Counted from the stretch's first letter, positions 44,340 through 57,628 are shown. The stretch: DNA of 64,000 nt from Pachypanchax playfairii (GCA_006937955.1 SSNP01000297.1:231783-295782); one strand, 5' to 3'. Made by a program: numbers and translations. The notes: generated by a model from the sequence alone, not told the origin.

Positions 44340-46300
44340 AATGTATTTGTACACATACTCAGCACAGTGATGGTTACACAGAATTTCTGTTACTTCATTT
44401 GTGTTTTGATGATTCCACTTATTTAATTCAGCCTAATGTTTTATTTCACGATCTAGTATTTTGCTAATCTGGTTATATTTTTGTGTGAAATGAAGATAGT
44501 GCTAGTATAAAATGGAAAAAAAATGGAAGGAAAAGGATTGATGGTGTTTAGTGAAACGTAAAATTGAAACAGCACCTAGTCGGGGTGTAATGAAGAGTTT
44601 TGTCGGGGGCTGGTCTTGCAGACATTGGTGAGAGAGTGCTGACACACCAGCGTAACATCCACTCAATGCGCTCACACATAAACAACCCTGGATCATCACG
44701 GCTTAAGACAGGGATGAGTGTAAGCTGGTAATACCAGACTCAGTGCTTCATTAGTGAAGTCTGTCGTACCGAGTTTCTGAAACACCCTTTTGACTAACAT
44801 GTTCATTCACTTCTCAGTGCTGTTTGCTCTTCAGTCTTCATCACACGCGCATTATCATAACTAACCTTCTTTTAAATGCAATATGTTTATTCTGCCAGAA
44901 CACAGATACTTATAGTGAATGTAAAAAAACATTTTTTCCTTCTTTTTTTTTGCCTCCCAAAGTTGGAATTTAATTATAAAAATGTGCACTGAAAAACCAT
45001 TTATGTATATTCCAATAGTAACTTATAGTTTTTAGAGTTTGTTGCTGAAGAATAAACTTTAATTGAAGCAAGTTTTCTTGTGAATGCTAAATTGTTTTTT
45101 TTTTAATTATTATTTTTGGCACTGATCATTTTCACATTTGTTTGAAATACATCTATTTGTAGCTTGTAAATATATTGTAAATATTTAAAATAGTTAAACG
45201 AGAAGCATTACTTAGTACTGTGAGGATATTTTGTCCTGTAAGTTGCAACGAAATGCATTTTTTACAATTTAACTAAATGCACCTAAACAAAGTGACCCCT
45301 TAGGGGCAATGTTGTTTCTTTGCACCACAGATCTTGTGTGTATGAGAAGGAATCTTGCTCCCACCAAATTGTTCCACACATTCACAAGAATCCTCATTTT
45401 ACATTTGTTTTTTTTACCTCAGGGGCTCTATACAAAAACTTAATTTGGTGCAAACATTCTGTATATTTTAATGCCTCTGTATAACTATGTGCTTTAAGTC
45501 ACTGGGATTACTATTTTCTTTATTTGTGTAGAAAAAGAAGAATATTTTATTGTCCCACAACAGGGAAATTTAGCTGTAATAGCAGCAAAGAGGCAGGAAA
45601 TATTATCATCAGAAGAATATAAACTATGAAAAAAAAGATGTGCAAAAATAACAGCAGTAGAAATATTATTAAAGTGAGTAAAATAGTGCAAATTACAGCA
45701 GGTCTAAATATTGTTGAGTTTGTTGGAAGCAGTTTTGGTTGTCTAACAGCTGCAGGTCAGTAAGGACCTGTGAAAACGCCCTTTCATGTGCCAAACATTA
45801 AATAAAACATATATATATATATATACATATCACAAAAAACATTGAATTACTTTTTATTCAAGATGCTGTACAACAGCACTTGAACTATTTTTTAATGGTA
45901 CTTCTAAAAGACAAGCGTTCTCTAGTAAAAATAAGGAAAACAAATAGGAAACTGCTATAACAGTTTGCAGCTTATATTTATACGTGTGGTAACATACAGT
46001 GTAGAACAACATTTAAATTCCTTTTTACTGTGATTTATGTTTGTCAACTCCAATTTATATAGTTTCTAGCAATTTTAGAAAAAGTAGGCTTTAATGTTTT
46101 GGACATTCCACTTATATGTTTTGAACATAATTGCAACAGACAGTGACACATCAGGCGCACCTACAGGAAACCTGTCTGTCTGAACTCAGCACTGTTAGTT
46201 TATTCATCTCTATAGACATTACAGCATCCCAAATGGAGGAAAACCTGCAATTCAGGACATTCAGCACAATTCAAATTAGCTTCTTCATTCATAGCAGATA
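44340..46300. other. Intergenic with a possible LINE tail at 45540-45780
   Basis: TTTTATTGTCCCACAACAGGGAAATTT at about 45543 is a wording found at the ends of common fish non-LTR elements. A short (TA)n run is at 45809-45823. No supported exon. Confidence 0.3.
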
Positions 46301-46467
46301 ATTAGGCAGATATTGCGTTTTCCTTCTGAAATATGATTGGTTGTTCCACTCCAGGACCAATGCATAAGTCTGTGCTTCTATCTGTGCACGTTCATTCAGG
46401 TTTATTCAGCGTGTTCTATAGAGACTATAGAGAATTCATAAGATTGTTAGTTTTCTTCTGTTCGGAA

Positions 46468-48496
46468 ATGATTATCATAGTTCTGCTTTCATGTGTTGCT
46501 CTAATTGCGACCTCTGTACCGGTAAGTAGATTTGCATCATTTTTACTTTATATATGTTCTATTAGTTGCTGAATTCAAGTAAATTCAAATTCAAATACTC
46601 TTGTAACACTTATTGAGTTTTAAATCTTACTTTTAATATTGTGCATTCGACAGGAAAATTCCTAAATTTATTTATCTTATTTTAAAGGTTACTTTAAATG
46701 TCCGTCATAAACTGCAGGTGCAAAATGCAGCCAATCAAAGAGTTCAGCCAGCTGAAGCAACTAACCAGAAATCTGAAGCTCAGATGGCGGCTCCTCTTTT
46801 GCCCAGCTTGGAACAACCACAGCCTGGGATTTCCCAGCAACCTGATCCCCCGACAAGCCCCCAGACAAGCCCCCAGCCTTCATTACAACATTACGCCATG
46901 CTTGCACAGGGGGGCAGTCCGGTGATCTTCCCTCTGCAGCAGAGTGTCTACACATCTCTACCTGCTAACCAGCTGACACTCGCACAACAACCTCTGGTAG
47001 GATATTTGGAGAAAAGAAAAATGGATTAAATAGGGACATATTTCATTTTTATAAAAAATCTGAAGCATTAACAATCTTAAATATTAATTTTGTATTATTT
47101 GTTTTTTGTTTTGTCATCAGATTTTTCCTACATATGGATTTTTGCCATTGTTCCCTTCACCATATAGCAATCAGATGGTAAGATATTATCAGCAGACACA
47201 CATTTTACACCTGCAGCTAGATCTCTCCTATACACACACACACGCCCACCCACACACACACACACACACTACAAAGCACTGCATGTGTATACCATGGTTT
47301 AAAAAATCCCACACCTTAAATCAGCTTGAAAGAATACACCTTGGGGGTCTTAGACATTTCTCAACATTGAAATTAAAGTTTCTCTTTTTTCCTCTTTCAT
47401 GTGCTTTCAAAGGAAAAGTCAGACCTCTTCCACAGGAGACAGTGCTGTGCAAATAAAGACATCTGTGTTTTGACATGATTGCTGCTTGATTTATGACGCT
47501 GAGACGGAAACTATCAGTTTCCACAAGTGCTACTCCTGTTTTAATCATTCTAGATTAAACTCACTGCTGTGGAAGGTTATTTTCTAAATCTTAAGCTTGT
47601 CCAGGAGTAATTAAAACTTTTGTTATTTCTCTTTAACAAGTTCCCTCCATATGGGTTCCCGATGGTTCCTGAATCTGTTCCCCCTCAAACTCAAACACAG
47701 CAGCTTCCAAACGCTCCGTCTTTACCTGCAGAAACTGCTGCAGTGGCATCTGGACCTGCAGGAGCTCCACAGCAGCACATCCAGCAACAGGTCTCTATGT
47801 TTAATGTGATTACAATGAATCATTCTACATCTGAATATACAGACAGTTTATGGACAGTAAAAAGTTGCATTATGATGAGATTGACTAACTCTCGTCCACA
47901 GAATCCTCCGATTGTGTACATGCTGCAACAACCCATGGTGAATAATAATTATCCTTTCTTATAACACTGTTTTATTTCAGAAAACCTTTTATTTGACATG
48001 TGCTGTCATTTGTTTTCTAGAACCCATCACTTGGCGGTCTTAGCTCGGAGGAACTTGCGGTAAGGAAGCCAAGATTTTTATCAGCCTCTCAACACGTTCA
48101 TAAAGTTTTAGTGAACTCAGTGATCCCGCTGATGATGAAAGTGGTTCCCCTCCCATGTCTCCTGCAGCATCTGTCGTCTCTTTTCTGTTTCAGACAGCAG
48201 CTAAAATGAGCCAGCTGGGTGTGTACATGCCCTCTGTGCTCACCAACCAGCCTGCAGGTGCAGGAGTTGTTCAGCCGCAGAGCCAGGCAGCTGGAATCAA
48301 AAACCCGGAGCCGCAGGCTGCCGGACAAACAACGGGGACCTCAGAAGCTGGAGCTGCACCGTCACACGGACTGGCTTGTTCTGGATCGAATGCTAAAAAC
48401 CTCCCAGCAGGACTGAGGAGAGCAGCATCGAAGGCTGCTACCGTCCAAACACCTGTTCTGTCTAAACTAAAGCCAAGACGGGAAAACCGTGTTTGA
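46468..48496 (+). CDS. P/Q-rich SCPP-type matrix protein with FPxYGF and SSEEL motifs, 7 coding exons, ~315 aa
   Basis: Exon model, phase 0: 46468-46521, 46688-46996, 47121-47177, 47641-47790, 47902-47937, 48021-48059, 48194-48496. The signal peptide is MIIIVLLSCVALIATSVP. The long second exon is Q/P-rich (QTSPQPSLQ, FPLQQSVYTSLPANQ); it could start at 46718 instead, in the same frame. Exons 3 and 4 each open with a related motif (IFPTYGFLPLFP, FPPYGFPMVP). A short exon carries NPSLGGLSSEELA, with a Ser-Ser-Glu-Glu kinase site like the conserved one in amelotin and ameloblastin. The last exon is A/G/Q-rich with a basic C-terminus (KLKPRRENR). Poly(A) signal near 48654. It is expected to be a phosphorylated secreted matrix protein of teeth or skin. 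The orthologue is not certain. The donor gtctct after exon 4 is unusual. Confidence 0.75.
47235..47270. repeat. CA-rich simple repeat in intron
   Basis: Interrupted CA/CCCA repeats within the intron of the P/Q-rich gene. Confidence 0.7.
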
Positions 48497-48689
48497 AACT
48501 ACAGCCACCACAGCAGAAATGTTTCATATTGTTCTACCAGTGAAAAAAATATTTACTTTTCCTTTTAAAAGTGAACTAACAAACTATCAGTAGTCTTTGA
48601 AATATTACTAAGAATCAATGTGTTATTTCATTTTGTCAACATTTTTTAGACATAAATAAAAACAAGTGTATGTGTGCCCAATTTTTTTC

Positions 48690-49185
48690 TTCTGTAGATT
48701 TAATCAAATTCATCCATCATAATTTAAGGAGCACATCAGGTGCAATCCAAACCATGATAAAGAAGAGTTATTCACACCATGAAAAAGGGGTAAAAAGTCA
48801 CATAAGAGGCTGATAGTTAATTAGCTTTTGTTTGGAAGCTGTTATTTTCTCTCCCAGCTCAGTGTTTTTCCTTTCCACTGACTCCTAAGGGAAATATATG
48901 TCCTGTTTTGTGCTCCTCTGTGGTTACTTGCCAGGTGCTAATGTAGTTGTCTGGAAGCTTGCCAGGAACACAGCATGAGAATTTTTGAGCTTTTATTGCT
49001 GAAACTCGCTGTCTTTTGCAGATAAAAGGAATCTCCTGGAGGTACAAGAGAGAATCATTATTGTTACCCAGTTTGGGAAACGTCAGCTGTTTTCAAAGCA
49101 CTCAACTTGCTCAGTTTCTCATAAAAACATGAAATCGTGGCCCACCATCTTCAGAATACTCTGTTGTGACCAGTTGATAGTTAAA
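48690..49185. other. Intergenic, no gene seen
   Basis: Spacer downstream of the P/Q-rich gene with no supported feature. Confidence 0.3.
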
Positions 49186-49190
49186 GGTGC

Positions 49191-49676
49191 AATATGTTGT
49201 GAAATACTCACACAACAGTCTAATGTCCCACCGTAACATTGTAACAGATTCTGATTTCAGCCAGCTGGGTGGTCGCCAGTTTCTGTCTCTTTAAAAAGCT
49301 GGTCCGGACCGTAATCATTATTTACAATAACTATTCCTTGTCCAGACTTCCTGGTTCCATAGTGAATCACATGTGAGTCTGCAAGGCTGCCAAGTCTTCA
49401 ACACAAGTAGTTACAATTCCATAATAACCAGCAGCAACGAGTAAAAGAAGCAGCTCTGAGTTAACTTGTAGTAAACATAAGAAACTAACATCATTCCCAA
49501 AAATTGAACAAATACAAGAAAATCAAAACATTGATCAACATTGGAACTGGCAACCCAGCAGAAAAATCAGGGAGGGGAGGGGGTGAGTGGCTGAGAGTGG
49601 ATATCTTTTTTTTCTGCATGAACTGCAGGACTCCAATTTGACCACAAGGTCTAATTCTCACATACTGTATCTTTAA
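49191..49676. mobile_element. TTAA-flanked MITE, ~0.5 kb
   Basis: The left end TTAAAGGTGCAATATGT and right end ACATACTGTATCTTTAA are imperfect inverted repeats with TTAA at the borders. There is no coding capacity. Confidence 0.55.
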
Positions 49677-49679
49677 ACC

Positions 49680-50445
49680 ATCAGGTCAGATAATACTGAG
49701 AGGCTAACATGTGAGGTTAGCATAACAGCTTACGTCTTCACTAAGCAAACTTTTATTTACACTAATATAATAGAAACGACAAATCCAAGAGTTGATCTAA
49801 ACATGTTTTGCTTGTCAAATTTTTTTTTTACCAAGACTATTTTTTCAGCCTCTAAACAATCAAAAAGTTCTTAGTGTAAGTTTTAAACTGATAACACTCA
49901 AGAAAATCCACCTTTAGAAACACAAATAAGCCCTTCAATCAAAATAGGTCCATACACATGTATAATGTTATAAGGGTTATAAAACAGGAAAAGCACAGCC
50001 ACGTGGAATTCTTTATTTAAAAAGATGCTCATATCATTAGTTATTCTAGATTAAAAACATTTAAATGACAAAATATGCATTTCTTTTAAGACTAAAACAG
50101 CTGACGCTGATTAGCAACTTAACTGACTTGATCAATATCCCATAAGTTTATTCCAATCATCATTAACTAGGGTGTGTGACATCAAGTGACATTCTATGTA
50201 CTCTAAATAAATCAGATTCCTCTTCTGATAAAAGTTGCAATGAGTTCTTTCGCTTTTAAGAAGATGCACCTCATAAATTCCACTGCTGGAGAATCACATG
50301 TCATAAAAATACATTTCAAGCCAAAAATGTATTAAGGGGTTTCGGCTAGAAAGAGCGATCTGCCAATTTTATGATCATAAAATAATAAAAAAAAGGAAAA
50401 CTGGCTTTTTACCAATACCTGTCAAGGTTTGCACGTCCTTTTGTT
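49680..50445. other. Intergenic, no gene seen
   Basis: AT-rich spacer. A TATA-like GATATAAG near 50455 and a leader exon ending about 50520 (ttcag|gtacga) may belong to the next gene. Confidence 0.3.
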
Positions 50446-50661
50446 TCAGCAGCAGATATAAGTGGGAGCAGATCTCTCTCTGTTCATTATTTTCCTCCTC
50501 AAGATTACTTCAGTGTTCAGGTACGACAGGAAATAACAGAGGTAATGATATTTCAGCTCTTTTATAATAAAGTTATATTTATATTTGAATTATTTTTTAT
50601 TCCTTTTTGAAATTCTAGACTAAATATAAACAACATATTCTGTTTTAGAACTTAATTCAAG

Positions 50662-52068
50662 ATGAAATTCATCATTGGGATCATCTGCATCATTGGGTTG
50701 GCCGTCTGTGCGCCTGTAAGGAAAACCTTTAATCATTATTAATTATTGTTACATAAATATCTTTTTAAAGGTGGTTTCACTGGAGTTTTACATTTTTAAA
50801 ATGTTTGCATGATTCTTATGATCTGGTAGTAGTTTACGTATTATTTACCATGTTATTTTTCAGATGTATCATATGTTTATGTTTAACCTAAACAGTTAAT
50901 TGCACCTGGACAGAAATTCATAGAATCTGGATCTTTTTTTTTTAACAGCCGCAAATGTTCATGGAGTTTGACATCCATCATGCTCCAGCTGAGGTATGAG
51001 GAATTAAAAAAAAAAGGTTTGAATGTCTGGAAATACAAAGGAAAAAACACTAAAAGGGACGTTTTTAACTGAAATCTTCACACAAGTCCACTTTATTATT
51101 TTTGCTACTTGTCCAGTTCATACAGGCTTTACTCTGTTTATAATATAAATCTGTTTTTCCTCAGGCAGCTCAGGTGATCCCTGCAGGAGTCCCAGCTGGC
51201 AGACTAGAAGTTGTAAGAGTAATTTTACTTTTTTAAATCTTTATTTATGTGTAATAATAATCTTTTCATTGTAACCGTTTTCCTTGTATTTCCAGCTGCT
51301 CCCGGTAAACGACCAGAAACAGCTTCTCGGAGGACCTGTGAGTGACATATTGCCCTTTGATTTCTACATAAGCAAAACCACTGGCATTTAAGTTGGTAGC
51401 AAGAATGTAGGAAGTAAAATGAACTCGTACTGTAATCTGAATACCACAAAAAGGAAATGACCATTTTAGAAGATGTATAAGAAGGAAAGCAGCGTTAGAT
51501 GTCTCATTGTCTGAATGAACTGTTGTTAAAAGGTTCGTGGATTCATCAAGCAGGAGATCCCACAGCCTAATGGCAAAGATAAGGAGGTGGTAAGTGTGCT
51601 CACACTCACAATGTTCAGTTTTAAAGTTGTTTAAAAAATGTCTTTAATCTACACATTTTTTGGCTCTAGTTCTACCCCTTTGGGTTCAACGTGCTGGATC
51701 CTGCTGCATCAGCCCCTGCTGCCCCTGTTGCTCCCGCTGCTCCAGCTGCACCTCTTAACCCCATTGCCATTGTTCCTGCTGCACCTGTAAAGGTAACTTG
51801 TGATTTGCATTGTGAACTTTCAAAACATAATAAACTAAGTCAGATGTGCTGTTTCTGGTTTCATTCAACTAGAATTAAAGAAGAGGACAACAAGTTTATT
51901 CAAACATATAAATTCTGCAATAAAAACAAAAACTGCTCGGGTGTTTATAAACACTGATTCATCAGAGAACATTTTGGAGGCTGTTCTTATTCCCGATTGG
52001 CTCGCTGAAAGCCTCTGTCATTACAGGCTGCCAAGCCCAGCAGTGATGATGATGATGAAGACGACTAA
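50662..52068 (+). CDS. A/P-rich SCPP-type protein with acidic tail, 7 coding exons, ~136 aa
   Basis: Exon model, phase 0: 50662-50715, 50949-50993, 51165-51212, 51296-51337, 51533-51589, 51670-51792, 52027-52068. The signal peptide is MKFIIGIICIIGLAVCAP. The mature part is first hydrophobic/acidic (PQMFMEFDIHHAPAE), then V/P/L-rich, then FYPFGFNVLDP followed by A/P repeats (APAAPVAPAAPAAP), and ends SSDDDDEDD, an acidic, phosphorylatable, calcium-binding-like tail. A further possible exon at 52228 (aag|GTGACC...) would be 3' UTR if the TAA at 52066 is used. AATAAA lies near 52290. The exon ending ...KEV before FYPFGF mirrors the next gene (SVEV then FYPYDF), so the two are probably paralogues. 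The orthologue name is not recognised. Confidence 0.78.
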
Positions 52069-52125
52069 ATGTGGTCTGAGTCAGCAGCATTTGGGCTCAT
52101 GTGAGCACAAACAGGTGCTATACTG

Positions 52126-52128
<3 letters not shown>

Positions 52129-52174
<46 letters not shown>
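52129..52174. repeat. (CA)n microsatellite
   Basis: About 23 CA units directly behind the last coding exon of the A/P-rich gene. Confidence 0.95.
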
Positions 52175-52176
<2 letters not shown>

Positions 52177-52841
52177 GATTATTACATGTAATTTTTTCCA
52201 TCTGACTGTGTTTGTTTTTATTTAAGGTGACCAGTGATGTCACAGCTGCAGCACTGACGTAAAATGACCTGCTGTTTTCTAAACTATGGAAAATAAATTG
52301 ATGCTATGCATGTTTGAGAAACATTCCGCCTGCAGATGGTGCTATTTTGGAATTTAAATGACATAAAAAAAGATGCTTTGAATAATGATGGTGTTGTTTA
52401 TATCCCTGCATGTGATTATATCTGTACTCTCAGCTTCAAAATAAATGAAATGACTGCATTAATATAACTTCTCATGTTTCTTTCACTTCACCGTATGCTA
52501 AGTGCACAATGAACACATGATGTCATACCTCTAACAAAATCTAGCAGACACTTTGAGAGGGATTCTCTTTCCTTTTCTGATTTGACACATTCTACGTGAC
52601 TTTGGAGAATAATATTGATATCTAGATAAATCTTCTACAAACTGCAGACCTGTCATGATGCCAGAATGAGAAGCTGCTCTCCACCAGACAGTGTAATCAG
52701 ACCGACTCTGCTATTACTCAGAAGGTGGATTTGACCACTGGTCATTTACTTAAGCTCTAGACTAGATATGCGCACTGTCCCCCCTCATCGAGTGACTTCA
52801 CTTCCTTTGACAATAATTATCTGTTTAGTCGACAAGCAGCC

Positions 52842-52848
52842 TATAAAA
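52842..52848 (+). promoter_or_regulatory. TATA box of the P/Q-rich gene at 53032
   Basis: TATAAAA lies at 52842-52848. A leader exon of about 65 bp then ends at agag|ggtgag near 52937, and the coding start follows in the next exon. Confidence 0.6.
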
Positions 52849-53031
52849 GCCAGAGGAACTCTGCGCTTGATAAGAAACGATCATCTCGTCGTTGGAGTTT
52901 AAATCTTCTCTCTCTGGTCCTTGTTTTTATCACAGAGGGTGAGTTGATGTATTTTATCCTGACTGAAAGCAGCTATCCCATCTGACTTTTTTCAGAATAT
53001 GTAATGGTGATGATTATCTTCTAGGATAATA

Positions 53032-54393
53032 ATGAAGCTGGTCATCCTGTGCTTGTGTTTGGTTGGGACAGCCTGTGCTCTACCAGTAAGTGCTACAGTA
53101 TATTATATTAACTCATCGGAACCTTCATTTTCCCTTTTTTCCATTAAATCCAACCAATTTTGCTTCTGCACTTAGTATCAGTACCTGCCACATTACACAG
53201 GCTTCAGACCGCAGCCGCCACCTACACAGGTAATACTGTTTTAGGATCTGTTTTTATCCTCATCTATAACTCAAACTTCAGCTGAAACAGCTGCAACAGC
53301 AGACTGAATATTTCTTCAACATATATTCAGGTGAAAGCACCTTTCACAGCCGGCTTCCCACAACCTGGACTTCCAGGAGCTTATAGTGTGGAATTTGTAA
53401 GTCTCACTTTTTGGAAATGCAGTATCCACGTTTTCACTGAAATAAACCATCTGTGAGATCAACTCATATGTCTTGTGTTTTGTTTCCAAGATTTATCCAC
53501 ACAGAATTATTGGTGGTACAGCTGGAACAAACCAAGGACAGGTAACTATACATAACTAGATACATACATATATAATATACAGATATAATATATGTTTAAT
53601 ATGTATTATTATTCCTTCCAACAGAACTTTCCTTCTTATGGTTTCATCAAGTACTCAATTCCTCAGCCCCCCGGCAGACAGAGTGTGGAAGTTGTAAGTA
53701 TAAAAAAATACTCTAAAAGTATGTTTGGTGCAATATTCAGTTACTATATGATTCATTCATATGTTTTCGATATGTGTTTTAATGTTTGCAGTTCTACCCC
53801 TATGACTTTGCTCAGCAGAAGGTAAACTTCCTTTTATGAATGTATGAAAGTTAAAGATCTGTTGAGTTCAGAACTTAACAGGTTGTTGTTTTTGATCCAG
53901 ATTTTACAGCACATGCCTCCTTTCACAAATGGTCCTATTGGGCAAGATGTGAGAATGTCTTTTTTCTTATTCTAAACCCATCACTTTAACACATTTATTT
54001 GAAGTAATATTTTACTCACATGCTTAACTTGTATTTTACAGATTCCTCAACTGGGATTCCCTCCACTAAACAATCCCCAGCAGCCCATGAATGTGAGAAC
54101 TGAAAATAAAAGAATAACAATCTATTAGTGGTCAAGTATTTGTACATGTTTTTCATCTATTTGTTGTCTTTTTTAGATGCCAGCCATTGATGTCAACGCT
54201 CCTCCTTCCCAGAATCCACTGCAACCACTCCATCAGGACCAACCAGCACAAACAAGCCAGGTAACCACGTACTCTACAAATAAATTACTACAAATAAATG
54301 TTCAATCATAAAGTAAATCGTTTACTCAAGTGATAATGAAGTAATGCAAAAAGTCAATGTTATTTGTCTTTGCAGGCACCTGCCAAAGTGTGA
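53032..54393 (+). CDS. P/Q/Y-rich SCPP-type matrix protein, 10 coding exons, ~174 aa
   Basis: Exon model, phase 0: 53032-53085, 53176-53229, 53331-53396, 53491-53541, 53625-53693, 53792-53821, 53901-53948, 54042-54092, 54177-54260, 54376-54393. The signal peptide is MKLVILCLCLVGTACALP. The mature protein is almost free of Cys and rich in Pro, Gln, Tyr and Phe: YQYLPHYTGFRPQPPPTQ, FPQPGLPGAYSVEF|IYPHR, FPSYGFIKYSIPQPP, RQSVEV|FYPYDF, FPPLNNPQQPM, and a Q/P-rich end. The pair of exons ending SVEF and SVEV, each followed by an exon opening with YP, looks like an internal duplication. Introns are mostly 80-110 bp. Poly(A) AATAAA near 54692. It is expected to be a secreted tooth or scale matrix protein. 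Orthology to a numbered scpp gene cannot be decided here. Confidence 0.82.
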
Positions 54394-54719
54394 TACAGTG
54401 AATATGTTCTCTCCAAAGCTGTCCTCACCTTTACTGGATCGATTTCAGGAAATGCTTCACAAAACAAGATAAACAAAACTAAAAGATAATCATCTCTTTT
54501 TTTAGAAGATTAGTAAAGTTCATTATGGCAGGATAATCTGATTACAATGAATCTAATTCTTTTTTTTTTTAATTCCTTTTGTCTTTGATTAACAATGAGC
54601 TGTAGAATTGTAGACTGTGATAAGATCTCACTCTGTGCATGTTACATTTTCCCCCTCAACTTTTCTTTCTTTGTCATTTTATTTTTTAAAAATAAAGATT
54701 TTTAAAGCAGTGTTTTGAT

Positions 54720-57620
54720 TGTCTGTGTTTTATTTTGCATTTCTCTTTATTATGAGTTTAAACTAATGTAGAACTTAACTCCATTTCACTGGAAAAGGCT
54801 CATTTTGACAGGTAATGAACATTTTTGAATTACTTTAAGGGCAGAGTCAAAAATACCGCCGGGATTTTTTAAAAATGTGACTACAGATTTCTAACTGGCT
54901 AACACAAATGGAATAATATTTAGAAGATTCGCTGGTTTAAAAAGAAAAAAAACACTTTTGGTATTTGGGTTATTGTAGAAAAGTTGCATTTGAAGATTAA
55001 ATATTTTTTAGTTTATTTTTAAACAATGAAAACGGATACAAAAAAAACAATATGAGCTTATTATTTGGTGAACACTACAGGATGGAGCACACGTGGAGAA
55101 ACGACTCCAGAAGTAGATCATTAGAAAATGTAATAGAATACCATAAGTTCTCTTATCAATTTGCTCAGGAACACAAATCTAAAATTATCTTGAGCTCTCT
55201 GTCACAGTCTCGATACATTAAAAGTCTTGTTTGCTGCAGGACATCACACCTAATATAAATTACTTGAGTGGTTTGGCAAATTTCCCCACAGTGAAATTTA
55301 ACTGTCATACATAAATAAACACCAGATCCATCTGAAACCTGTTTCCCTGGAGATAAAAAGTCTGTTGCAACACGATTTAACATGTTTCTCTTTAAAGAAC
55401 TAAACACATGCCACCCAATCATACTGTCACTGTCTCTTCTTCAAACGTTCTGGAACATCACAAACTTCCATCAACAACAAGAGAAGAGTTACTTTAAAAT
55501 ACCCTCTTTTTTCAACCCAACTCCATAACTAAGTTCTTTGTATTTTATAGCAGTAATTTCCAAATTTTTTAGGTTTCCAACCCACATCAGACAGTTGCTC
55601 TGCAGCAACCGCCTGATGCTTTCATGTCGATATGAACCAATATCTCTAAGGTGTGTTCCCTTGCTGCATCTGTCACCGAGAATTAAAGCAGGTCTGAAGT
55701 AGAAACTTTGTTTATCCACTCTGAGTTGGTTCCTTCCTGCTTCAGTTCTGCGAGGCATTCCTGTTTAGCAGTCAGTTTATCCAGCTTATAGATGTGATTA
55801 ATGTCTGAACTTGATGCTCTTCAAAGTTAAACTCTGTCTCAAGTCAGATTCTTAGTGGGCTGCAACTAGTTGCAGACATAAAATTATGTGAAAATGTGCA
55901 AATTTCTATTTAGAGTCACACTGATTTGGTACTTATGACACTTTTGTGAAATGTTTATATATGGCTGAGTTACTTGAGGCGTAATTTTATACTAATTGGG
56001 ATACAAATTGATTTTTTTTAGATTGCAGTTACACATACTTTCTCCTTTTGAATTTTTCCCAGTAGCTTGAGGGGTGTGCAGATTCATCTTTCATCATGGG
56101 TAATCTCATTTTGTCTCAGCTTTTAATTAAACTGATGAGACTGAGAGAAATGAGGTAAGGTGTGGAGACACGTCAGGAAATGATATGATACGGCAGAAAC
56201 TTTCATTTCAAATTAAATACTTGCTCTAAATGGAGCTCAGTCAGTTTACAAAATGCAATCAGATGCAGATTATGAGCGATGATCTGTAGGATGAGTATGG
56301 CTCCATGCTTGTTGAAGCCAGATGTGAGGTTTCTGGGTCTCTGGGTCACGAAATGTCCATATTTGAGGTTATAGGGGGGGCATCTGTGTAAAGGATGTTT
56401 GTTTGTTTAGCCTAGCTAGCCTAGCTAGCTGATGAACAACAAGACAGTGGAGTTCAGTGCAACATACCCAGATACATTTCTTTAACTTTCTATATCTTGT
56501 GACTGAATGTGATTGAAATGATATTAAAACAGAGTGACCTGGTAATCTGTGGAATAACTTCTCAGTTCGGTTGAGTTTTATTTGCACAACAACAACAACA
56601 ACAAAAACAACTTTGTGTAGAAGAGTCTGAAACAGATCCAGTTTTCACAGCTCTCAGTACCATAAATACAATCATTCCAAATACATAAACAAACACACCA
56701 GAAATATTAAGACTATTTTTGCTCACCTGAATGGCAGACAGTTTAACAAGTAGGCTATTGCTGTTGAGCCTGCCAATAATCACCTCTTAACCTCATTAAC
56801 CTTAAAAAACTAATCTCACTATGGCATCACAGCCACGCTTTGAAGAATTAATGAACTGATGATTATCTTTGAGTGGAAACTCATTATCTCAGCAGATTTA
56901 CGTCAAGATTGTCTGAGAAATGACTTTCCAGGTTACAGTCACTCATTATCTGATCTGGAACCCCCCAAAAAAACCCAAACAAAAACAAACGTAAGAGATC
57001 AGCAATGCTCAAAATCACTGTTATGTGCAGCCACACCAGCTAGAACAAACACAGCCAGAACGAATGCCTCCCATTAGCAATGTGTGTGTCTCTGCGTATG
57101 TAAAACTCATTTGAGCTGTTAATGTGCACCAAGAGCTCCAACTCTTACTTTGGATAAAAATATAAGTACATCAAATATTAAAATTGTACCTCAAGCAAAA
57201 CTTACTTGAAGTAAATACCAATGATTTGTGTAACTGCTACAAAATGCTAAATTCCTTGTGTGTATTACTCACAGTTTATGGCTGTATTTTAGGAAACTGC
57301 TGGCTTTAATTACAGCTGGAATACAGACTTCATGAATCAATACCTGCTTTTCTTATTTACATAAGAAGCTTTTGTTACATCACAATACATCATCATTTTA
57401 AGAATTTATAACTCATATTTTGAGCTTATTGTCTTCATGCATTGTGTTGTTTTACCCTCCTTCATGTTGGTTTTAGGGCAATAAAGATGAAAGTGTGTAC
57501 TAAGCATACTTGCACAGCATGTAATTAACCATAACAAGGGCCTCAACCCCCACATACCTTTTTTTTTAACGTTTTGACATGTACAGAGCTTCTTCAAACA
57601 CATAGCTGTGCACATTTTAC
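54720..57620. other. Intergenic, ~2.9 kb, no gene seen
   Basis: No supported exon, RNA gene or clear transposon ends. A short AAC repeat is near 56588 and an inverted/direct CTAGCTAGC cluster near 56412. Confidence 0.35.
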
Positions 57621-57628
57621 TGGATGTG

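Noticed and set aside
52129..52174. CA repeat considered as a possible CRISPR-like or regulatory array
   Set aside because: Simple dinucleotide repeat without spacers; eukaryotic microsatellite.
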